Below, in pieces: positions 1 to 5,350 of a DNA stretch of 36,143 nt. Below the pieces are notes generated by a model. It was not told where the DNA came from, searched no databases, and saw only the letters and a program-made list of their open reading frames with translations. Source of the stretch: DAOUMU01 sp034409055 (GTDB lineage Bacteria > Chloroflexota > Anaerolineae > 4572-78 > J111). Where the stretch lies: the NCBI GenBank assembly GCA_034409055.1, contig DAOUMU010000287.1, forward strand, positions 1 through 36,143, written 5' to 3'. Every line of letters begins with the position of its first letter. Within the stretch, counting starts at the first letter, position 1. The position numbers were made by a program, and so were the translations under genes.

Positions 1-9
1 CAGCATCCC

Positions 10-173
10 AGACCTGGCAGGTCTTCAATAGGCCAGAAACGTCAAGTCGCTCTAGCCGGACCACAGTCCGGCGATGTGTGGCGTGGACTGTGGTCCACAC
101 CGAGCAGCAATTTGTTTCTTAGCAGTAAACAGTAATCAGTTCACTGTTCACTGCTCACTGTTTACCACAGGAG
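10..173. repeat. Intergenic palindromic repeat cluster upstream of the cap gene
   Basis: This leader contains three nested inverted repeats and no convincing gene. Positions 11-23 read GACCTG-G-CAGGTC. Positions 58-69 and 85-96 form a perfect 12-bp inverted repeat (GGACCACAGTCC / GGACTGTGGTCC) with a 15-nt loop. Positions 125-133 and 157-165 pair as GTAAACAGT / ACTGTTTAC. The words CCCAGACCTG, TCAGAAAC-like and TTGTTTCTTAGCAGT recur in the gap at 9099-9246, so these are copies of a dispersed intergenic element. A purine-rich AGGAG (169-173) lies upstream of the ATG at 184. Whether the hairpins terminate an upstream transcript cannot be seen. Confidence 0.6.
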
Positions 174-183
174 TTAGCTAAAT

Positions 184-1020
184 ATGATCAATGACTTAGA
201 CGAAGTCCTGCGCCAGTTGCTCATTCGGGAAATACCCATCAAGAATGGTGAGGTTGACATTGCCTTTGACCAGCCCAAGCGGGAATGGTCGGCCCGGCTG
301 AACCGGCCCACGCTGAACCTCTTCCTGCACGATATTCGGGAGAATGCTAAATTGCGCAATCTCCAATGGGAACGACAGGACAACGGCAAAAATAGGTCCG
401 TCACGGTGCAGCAGACGCCGATCAGGTTAGATTTGCATTACCTGATCACGGCTTGGGCGGCTGAGCCTGATGACGAGCACCGTTTATTGACCCGGACCTT
501 GATGTCCCTTTTTCGGTACACTTACCTGCCCAAAGAGCTTCTGTCCGAGAGTCTGCAAGACCAGCCGTTCCCGATTCCGCTCAAGGTAGCCCAGTATGAC
601 GAGTTGCGCAATCCGGCTGATCTCTGGAGCGCGCTCGATAATGAGTTGCGACCAGGTATCATCTGTATCACCACCCTGGCCCTTAATCCCTACCTGCCTA
701 TTACCACGCCGCTGGTGCGCACGCGCGATTTACGGATTGGCCAGGCTGCTGTGCCGCTAAGCCAACAACGGCTCCAAGAGCAGGTCGAACTGGATCGCTT
801 CTGGACAATTGGCGGTACGATCAGTAGCCAAGAACCGCTTGAGAAGCTGCGTCTGACCCTGGTAGAGCGGGGCCTGGAGGTAGACCTTCAGCCTGAAGGC
901 AGGTTTGCCATTGGCAATCTTGAGGCCGGCGATTATACCCTGGAGGTCTCAGTCGAGGGACGTAAACCACGCCGACACAAGATTACCGTCCCCTCTCCAG
1001 ATTACGAACTCACGGTGTAA
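184..1020 (+). CDS. eCIS tail terminator/cap protein, DUF4255 (Pvc16/Afp16-like)
   Basis: The N-terminal ~190 residues match the DUF4255/Pvc16_N pattern. They include INDLDEVLRQLL at the start, RPTLNLFLHDIREN near residue 40, and a DLHYLITAWA segment followed by a DEHRLL..LM motif. In Afp and PVC this protein caps the distal end of tube and sheath and sets particle termination. Residues ~200-278 form a small beta-rich domain of carboxypeptidase-regulatory/Ig type (GRFAIGNLEAGDYTLEVSVEG), a common C-terminal extension in this family. The ATG is preceded by AGGAG. It is the first gene of the visible cluster and is followed 159 bp later by the sheath, an order common in non-Afp eCIS loci. Family assignment is firm; the role is inferred from homologues. 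Confidence 0.9.
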   Translation: MINDLDEVLRQLLIREIPIKNGEVDIAFDQPKREWSARLNRPTLNLFLHDIRENAKLRNLQWERQDNGKNRSVTVQQTPIRLDLHYLITAWAAEPDDEHRLLTRTLMSLFRYTYLPKELLSESLQDQPFPIPLKVAQYDELRNPADLWSALDNELRPGIICITTLALNPYLPITTPLVRTRDLRIGQAAVPLSQQRLQEQVELDRFWTIGGTISSQEPLEKLRLTLVERGLEVDLQPEGRFAIGNLEAGDYTLEVSVEGRKPRRHKITVPSPDYELTV

Positions 1021-1179
1021 GTTCGGGAGCAGATTGTCATTAGGGGGGCATTTTAGCAAACGATCTACACCGTAGAAAGGAGAGCGTAACGCGAAAGATA
1101 GTGCTCTGTTAAAGTTAGTTGAGTTTCATGTTGTAAATTGTCTTCACATTATATTAAACTATATGCTTAGGAGGTTACG
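1021..1179 (+). promoter_or_regulatory. AT-rich leader upstream of the sheath gene with a strong RBS
   Basis: This 159-bp gap has two parts. Its 5' half carries a partial copy (1071-1093, CGTAGA...GCGTAACGCG) of a repeat also found at 2856-2944. Its 3' half (about 1110-1168) is markedly AT-rich compared with its surroundings and would suit a promoter for the abundant sheath and tube genes, but no convincing -35/-10 pair was found; TTGTCT at 1138 with TATATG at 1160 is only a weak candidate. A full Shine-Dalgarno AGGAGGT lies at 1169-1175, 4 nt before the sheath ATG. The promoter call is speculative; the RBS is clear. Confidence 0.3.
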
Positions 1180-2853
1180 ATGCCAGAATATTTATCACCA
1201 GGAGTCTATGTTGAGGAGGTAGACCGCGGCCCGAAGCCGATTGAGGGAGTGGGCACCGCTATGGCAGCTTTTGTCGGGTTCACCGAAAAAGCAGAACTGA
1301 TGCGGGAGGTCGATGGTGAGTTGATCACCGAGAACCTGCTCAATAAACCCCAGTTAGTCACTAACTGGACTCAGTTTGTGGAACGTTTTGGCGGGTTCGT
1401 CCCGGGGACCTACCTGCCCCACTCTGTTTATGGATATTTTCATAACGGTGGTTCGCGATGCTACGTGGTGAGCGTCAAGACGATTGGCAAGGCCCAGGTC
1501 GCCCTGCTTGGTACCGATGGCAAACCCTACCTGCTTGTTAAGGCCAAGCAAGCGGGCTTTGACGGTCTGCGCCTGCGGGTGAAGGTTGATGTGCCCCAGA
1601 TTGAGGCCCCGCCTGCACCGGTCAAGAAGGAAGAACCCAAAGGCAAAGAAGAACCCAAAAAGGGTGAAGAAAAACCGGCTGCCACCAAAGACACTGGTAA
1701 CCCACCTTTCACCATCACCGTCGAGCGCCAGGGGACAACCGGCGCCTGGCAGGTCAAAGAAGTACTGCCCGAGGTCACTTTGACCGAGGTCAAAGAGAAC
1801 GGGACTAAGCAGGTACGGGTGGCCTACAAAAACAACAAAGCACCTCAGTGGATCGATATCGTCATGCCCGAAACAGCCGCCCCTCTGGCCAAAATGTGGC
1901 CACGGGAGCAGCAACAATCCCTGAACCTTGAGCCTAAACAGCTCGAGGCCCCCACCTCGCAGGATTTCCGGGGCGAGGTGACCGAGCGGTCGGGCGTGGA
2001 AGGGTTGGAAGCTCTCGAAGACGTGACCATGGTTTGCGTGCCCGACCTGATGACCACTATGCCCGGTGAAAAGCTCAACCTGGATATGGTCAAGGCGGTG
2101 CAAATAGCTATGATCGGTCACTGCGAGCGACTGGGCGACCGGGTAGCCATCGTGGATCCGCCCCCGAACATGACGCCGCAAGAGATCAAGAAGTGGCGCA
2201 TGGATACGGCCGGCTACGACTCTAGCTACGCCGCGCTCTACTATCCCTGGATTGAGGTGGACGATCCGGTTCTGAATCGCCCGATCCCCATTCCACCTTC
2301 GGGCCACATGGCCGGTATTTGGGCTCGCAACGATAACACGCGGGGTGTCCATAAGGCTCCGGCCAATGAGGTTGTACAGGGAGCCGTGGGCCTGGCCTAT
2401 AACACCACCAAGGGTGAACAGGATACGCTTAACCCCAATGGCGTCAACTGCATCCGGGCCTTCCCCGGTCGGGGCGTCCGCGTTTGGGGGGCACGCACCC
2501 TGTCTAGCGACCCGGCCTGGCGTTACATTAACGTGCGCCGGCTGTTCAACTACGTCGAAAAGTCCATCGAACGTGGCACCCAGTGGGTGGTTTTTGAGCC
2601 CAACGACCGCATGTTATGGGCTCGGGTCCGGCGAGATGTTAGCGCCTTCCTGAGAATAACCTGGTCAGAGGGGGCTCTGTTCGGTAATAATCCCAGCGAA
2701 GCGTTCTACGTGAAATGTGATGATGAACTCAATCCCCCCGAATCCCGCGACCTGGGGCGGCTGATCGTCGAGATTGGCCTGTGTCCGGTCAAGCCGGCCG
2801 AATTTGTGATCTTCCGCATCAGCCAGTGGGCCGGACCTAACGCTGAAGCGTAG
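1180..2853 (+). CDS. Contractile tail sheath protein
   Basis: This is the contractile sheath of the particle. The N-terminus (PEYLSPGVYVEEVDRGP, then GVGTAMAAFVGFTE) and the C-terminus (VKCDDELNPPESRDLGRLIVE, then PAEFVIFRISQWAG) are the standard ends of the phage tail sheath family. They mediate the interlocking handshake between subunits in Afp, PVC and pyocins. At 557 residues it is longer than a minimal sheath. The extra length sits in a Lys/Glu/Pro-rich stretch at about residues 142-171 leading into a variable domain that would lie on the outer surface. Only one sheath gene is present, whereas Afp has three. A near-perfect AGGAGGT lies 4 nt before the ATG. Identification is confident. 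Confidence 0.95.
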   Translation: MPEYLSPGVYVEEVDRGPKPIEGVGTAMAAFVGFTEKAELMREVDGELITENLLNKPQLVTNWTQFVERFGGFVPGTYLPHSVYGYFHNGGSRCYVVSVKTIGKAQVALLGTDGKPYLLVKAKQAGFDGLRLRVKVDVPQIEAPPAPVKKEEPKGKEEPKKGEEKPAATKDTGNPPFTITVERQGTTGAWQVKEVLPEVTLTEVKENGTKQVRVAYKNNKAPQWIDIVMPETAAPLAKMWPREQQQSLNLEPKQLEAPTSQDFRGEVTERSGVEGLEALEDVTMVCVPDLMTTMPGEKLNLDMVKAVQIAMIGHCERLGDRVAIVDPPPNMTPQEIKKWRMDTAGYDSSYAALYYPWIEVDDPVLNRPIPIPPSGHMAGIWARNDNTRGVHKAPANEVVQGAVGLAYNTTKGEQDTLNPNGVNCIRAFPGRGVRVWGARTLSSDPAWRYINVRRLFNYVEKSIERGTQWVVFEPNDRMLWARVRRDVSAFLRITWSEGALFGNNPSEAFYVKCDDELNPPESRDLGRLIVEIGLCPVKPAEFVIFRISQWAGPNAEA

Positions 2854-2855
2854 CC

Positions 2856-2944
2856 CGTAGAGCGTGGAGCGGAAAGCGTAACGCGGCCAAGCCGCAACCG
2901 AAGAAATCGTCAAGCGTAGAGCGGGAAGCGGAAAGCTTGGCGCG
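2856..2944. repeat. Imperfect direct repeat in the sheath-tube intergenic gap
   Basis: Two copies of a ~30-nt word lie here, at 2856-2886 and 2915-2944. Both begin CGTAGAGCG, share the core AGCGGAAAGC and end in a GCG-rich tail. A shortened relative is found at 1071-1093 and a fragment (CGTAGAGC) at 3463-3470, so the element recurs in three consecutive intergenic gaps. The rest of the gap to 3015 is AT-rich and ends in the purine-rich RBS of the first tube gene. No ORF is supported. Confidence 0.55.
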
Positions 2945-3015
2945 TAAAAAGTGCTTCCAGGCAATACGCCATATGCAATACGTTAAATCTATATTCTTGG
3001 AAAGAGGTAAGGTAA

Positions 3016-3462
3016 ATGGCAGAATATGAAGATCCCCTAATTGGGTTTAAGTATAGTCTTGAAGTCGGCGGGCATGTCACTGGCTTTTTTCTCGAGTGTA
3101 GTGGCCTCAATATAGAATATGACCCCGTTGAGTTCAAAGCGGTGAATGAAAGTGGGGTGCCCTTGATCATCCAGCAGCCGGGCCGGATAAAATACTCAGA
3201 TATTACCCTTAAGCGGGGCATCACCAGCAATTTGGATATTTGGAATTGGCGTGGACTGGTTGAAAATGGTGAAATAGATCAGGCTCGGGCCACTGGCACC
3301 ATAACGATGCTCAAAGAGGACGGCACCCCGGTGACGGCCTGGCATTTTGAACGTGGCTGGCCGTCCAAGGTCACCGGTCCCCAAGTTAAGGCAGATAGTA
3401 ACGAGTATGGGGTGGAAGAGTTAACCATCGTCCATGAGCGGTTGTACCGCGAGAACGTGTAG
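3016..3462 (+). CDS. Tail tube protein 1 (T4 gp19-like, Afp1/Afp5 family)
   Basis: This 148-residue protein forms the inner tube through which cargo passes. The hallmarks of the gp19-like tube family are all visible: DPLIGFKYSLEV at the start, FLECSGL near residue 27, then GRIKYSDITLKRG, a W-W pair after a short helix (DIWNWRG), and the C-terminal motif KADSNEYGVEELTIVHE. It is one of three paralogous tubes in this cluster; the others are at 3603 and 4890. It is closest in layout to the one at 3603. A purine-rich AAAGAGGTAAGG precedes the ATG. Confidence 0.93.
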   Translation: MAEYEDPLIGFKYSLEVGGHVTGFFLECSGLNIEYDPVEFKAVNESGVPLIIQQPGRIKYSDITLKRGITSNLDIWNWRGLVENGEIDQARATGTITMLKEDGTPVTAWHFERGWPSKVTGPQVKADSNEYGVEELTIVHERLYRENV

Positions 3463-3469
3463 CGTAGAG

Positions 3470-3543
3470 CCCTCACCCTAACCTTCTCCCAAGGGGAGGG
3501 GGGACAAAAGCACTCCTCTCCCGCTGGGAGGGGTTGGGGGAGG
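3470..3543. repeat. CCCTCACCC-type imperfect intergenic palindrome
   Basis: Immediately after the first tube gene lies a C/T-rich arm (CCCTCACCCTAACCTTCTCC) facing a G-rich arm (GGGAGGGGTTGGGGGAGG) with a shorter inner palindrome between them. Repeats with these ends are widespread as intergenic dispersed elements in many bacteria. The structure could form a hairpin that attenuates or stabilises the tube transcripts. No T-tract follows, so a classic terminator is not supported. Confidence 0.5.
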
Positions 3544-3602
3544 ACAAACCATACCAATTATCGACCTATAAAATATTTCTTAAATAACGGAGGTAATACA
3601 AT

Positions 3603-4046
3603 ATGGCAGACTACGAAGATCCTCTGGTTGGTTTTCGATACGGTCTTGACCTGGGCGGTAAGGCGGTCGGTTTTTTCACCGAGTGTAGTGGCATCGGTTC
3701 GGAAAGCGAAGTCGTCGAGCACAAGTACATTGATACAAAAGGTAATGAAATCATCGGCAAGCAGCCGGGCCGGTTAAAGTGGCAAGACGTTAGCCTCAAG
3801 CGCCCGGTCACCACTGCCATGGATCTTTGGAAGTGGGTAGACGAGGTTGAGAAAGGTACTTTGGACGGCGCCCGCATTAATGGCTCCATTACTATGTTCA
3901 GTTTAACCGGAGACCCGGTGGCTCAGTGGAGTTTTGACCGAGGCTGGGTCAAAAAAGTGGGTGGTCCGCAAATCAAATCGGACAGCAATGCCGTGGTGAT
4001 GGAAGAGATCGTCATCGCCCACGAGGGATTACGACGGACCCAGTAG
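3603..4046 (+). CDS. Tail tube protein 2 (T4 gp19-like)
   Basis: This is the second inner-tube paralogue, 147 residues. It shares the full family pattern: DPLVGFRYGLDLGG, FFTECSGIGSES, a GRLKWQDVSLKRPV strand pair, DLWKWVDEVEKG and the C-terminal IKSDSNAVVMEEIVIAHEGL. Its acidic/basic surface differs from tube 1, so the two probably occupy different positions in the tube, such as bulk tube versus initiator ring. This is inferred by analogy with Afp1 and Afp5. GGAGGT at 3590-3595 precedes the ATG with good spacing. It is followed 16 nt later by the putative assembly-chaperone gene, so the two are likely co-translated. Confidence 0.93.
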   Translation: MADYEDPLVGFRYGLDLGGKAVGFFTECSGIGSESEVVEHKYIDTKGNEIIGKQPGRLKWQDVSLKRPVTTAMDLWKWVDEVEKGTLDGARINGSITMFSLTGDPVAQWSFDRGWVKKVGGPQIKSDSNAVVMEEIVIAHEGLRRTQ

Positions 4047-4062
4047 ACCGGGGAGATAAAGC

Positions 4063-4434
4063 ATGACTCTGCAGACCGAATTTGAATTCACCTTACCCTT
4101 GGGCTATGTTGATCAGAACGGCAATGTGCACAAAGAAGGGGTCATGCGTTTGGCCACGGCCATGGACGAGATTGCCCCTCTACGTGATCCAAGGGTGCGG
4201 GGTAATCAAGCCTACCTGGTGATCGTCCTGCTTTCGCGAGTGATTACCAGGCTGGGTACTCTATCCCAGGTAACGACCAGCGTCATCGAAAATCTCTTTG
4301 CCGCTGACCTGGCCTATCTCCAGGCCCTCTATCGCCGTATCAATGAGGAAGGGAAAACGACCCTGCCCATAACCTGTCCCGAGTGTAAGGCCCAGTTTGA
4401 ACTGGATTTGGCCAACCTGGGGGGGCAGTCATAG
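4063..4434 (+). CDS. Small tail assembly-type protein, upstream partner of a predicted -1 frameshift
   Basis: This 123-residue protein follows the tubes and precedes a DUF6760-like ORF, the usual place of a conserved small eCIS protein. It begins with a beta-rich segment (TEFEFTLPLGYVD), then a helical core (MRLATAMDEIAPLRDPRV...YLVIVLLSRVITRLG). It ends with a half zinc-ribbon-like CPEC motif near residue 107, followed by FELDLANLGG. Position and size resemble tail assembly chaperones of phages, but no sequence identity to lambda gpG can be claimed by eye. The zero-frame product ends GGQS. A ribosome slipping -1 at the G7 run (4419-4425) would instead extend it by 56 residues to a 177-aa fusion ending at 4595. 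A GGGGAG RBS precedes the ATG. Confidence 0.75.
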   Translation: MTLQTEFEFTLPLGYVDQNGNVHKEGVMRLATAMDEIAPLRDPRVRGNQAYLVIVLLSRVITRLGTLSQVTTSVIENLFAADLAYLQALYRRINEEGKTTLPITCPECKAQFELDLANLGGQS

Positions 4435-4471
4435 GCTACCCCCTCGATCGCCTGCACGAGGAGGTAGCCTA
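4419..4471 (+). promoter_or_regulatory. Predicted programmed -1 ribosomal frameshift signal
   Basis: Three classical elements are present. The slippery heptamer G-GGG-GGG occupies 4419-4425 and is in the X-XXY-YYZ register of the upstream gene (codons CTG GGG GGG). A 6-nt spacer (4426-4431) follows. A stem-loop then pairs 4432-4445 with 4458-4471: 14 positions with a single C-A mismatch, a possible extra G-C closing pair (4446/4457), and a 12-nt loop. The zero-frame stop TAG is at 4432-4434, just inside the stem. The -1 frame is open from 4401 to the stop at 4593-4595 and encodes the DUF6760-like segment. All parts were read directly; activity is inferred. Confidence 0.7.
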
Positions 4472-4595
4472 CATCGCCTATCATTTTCACTGGCCGCTGG
4501 ATAATATCCTTAATCTTGAACATCCTGAACGGCAGCGGTGGGTAAGAGAAATTGCTAATATCAATCGCAGGCTGAATGAAGCTGTCCGACAGTAA
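4431..4595 (+). CDS. DUF6760-like small eCIS protein, no canonical start codon
   Basis: The frame reads GYPLDRLHEEVAYIAYHFHW, then a helical WPLDNILNLEHPERQRWVRE segment and a C-terminal INRRLNEAVRQ. I recognise this as the ~50-residue DUF6760-type protein that accompanies eCIS tube genes. The frame is bounded upstream by TGA at 4398-4400, and between 4401 and 4595 there is no ATG, GTG or TTG. The only start-like codon is ATA at 4431, overlapping the TAG of the upstream gene. Two explanations fit: rare AUA initiation by coupling, or synthesis only as the C-terminal part of a -1 frameshift fusion with the 4063 gene. The adjacent slippery heptamer and stem favour the second. A missing G in the homopolymer through sequencing error is a third possibility. 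Confidence 0.75.
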   Translation: MGYPLDRLHEEVAYIAYHFHWPLDNILNLEHPERQRWVREIANINRRLNEAVRQ

Positions 4596-4645
4596 GTTTG
4601 CCGGTTTGTTAGAGGGTCAAAAGTAGGGCACAAGGAAAAGGAGCC

Positions 4646-4879
4646 ATGTCATCACTTCAGGATGATCTGAATACGTTTCACCTCCAGCGAAACGACTTGT
4701 CTCCGGCCAGTGGCGGTTCATCGTCAGCCGCTATGGCCGAGGAGTCCCTCTTGCCGGAGACAGAACCATCTGTAAGCCAAGAGATAGACCCGCTCGCCCT
4801 GGCTCAGAAAGTATATGACCTGCTCAAGCAAGAGCTAAAGTTGGAACAGGAACGGCTGGGACAGCGCAGAATCTGGTAA
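4646..4879 (+). CDS. Small eCIS-associated protein with a conserved C-terminal helix
   Basis: This 77-residue protein has a polar, low-complexity N-terminal half rich in Ser, Ala and Glu. Its C-terminal amphipathic helix reads LALAQKVYDLLKQELKLEQE and ends in RLGQRRIW. The helix strongly resembles the last ~25 residues of the 1020-aa repeat protein at 5351 (LARQIYPIIKQMLAIEQERS). The two may therefore dock on the same partner or be paralogues of very different length. An AAGGAG RBS precedes the ATG. The SD of the next gene overlaps this gene's stop codon, indicating co-translation with tube 3. Function is unknown; involvement in the particle is inferred from position. Confidence 0.75.
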   Translation: MSSLQDDLNTFHLQRNDLSPASGGSSSAAMAEESLLPETEPSVSQEIDPLALAQKVYDLLKQELKLEQERLGQRRIW

Positions 4880-4889
4880 GGAGGTTATA

Positions 4890-5321
4890 ATGCCAGAAGA
4901 CCCCCTGATAGGATTTAAGTTTCACGTTGAGATTGAAGGAATCATTGAAGGCTCATTTACAGAATGTAGCGGCCTGAATGTAAGTCGTACAGAGGGAGAA
5001 AAAATTGTTAAAGAGGGCGGCGGCAACAACTATGTGTATCGGTTGCCTGGCCGCATTACTTACAGCAACATTACCCTGAAACGGGGTGTTACCCACTCAA
5101 ATGAACTATGGAAATGGTTTCAAGAGGGGATAGTAGATGGCAAGGTCAAACGAGTCAATATGTCTGTTATCCACCTTGACCAGGCCGGAGCGGAAGTCAA
5201 ACGTTGGAATTTGATGGATGCTTATCCGGTTAAGTGGACCAGTCCCGACTTCAAAGCGGATAGTAACCAGGTGGGGATTGAGTCGTTGGAAATCACCTAT
5301 AATTGGCTAGAACCGGGCTAA
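4890..5321 (+). CDS. Tail tube protein 3 / tube initiator (T4 gp19-like, Afp5-like)
   Basis: The third tube paralogue, 143 residues, carries the family signature: DPLIGFKFHVEIEG, SFTECSGLNVSRTE, YRLPGRITYSNITLKRGVTH, ELWKWFQEG and FKADSNQVGIESLEITYNW. It is more diverged than tubes 1 and 2 and sits nearer the baseplate genes. In Afp-type systems a separate tube protein (Afp5) forms the first ring on the baseplate hub, so this copy is the best candidate for that role. That is inference. An AAGGAGGT RBS overlaps the stop codon of the preceding gene. Confidence 0.92.
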   Translation: MPEDPLIGFKFHVEIEGIIEGSFTECSGLNVSRTEGEKIVKEGGGNNYVYRLPGRITYSNITLKRGVTHSNELWKWFQEGIVDGKVKRVNMSVIHLDQAGAEVKRWNLMDAYPVKWTSPDFKADSNQVGIESLEITYNWLEPG

Positions 5322-5350
5322 GTGATTGAGGCTCAGGAAAGGCGTACTAT

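Noticed and set aside
1354..2352. Antisense open frame of 332 codons within the sheath gene
   Set aside because: The sheath frame is unmistakable. The antisense product has no recognisable domain and no RBS.
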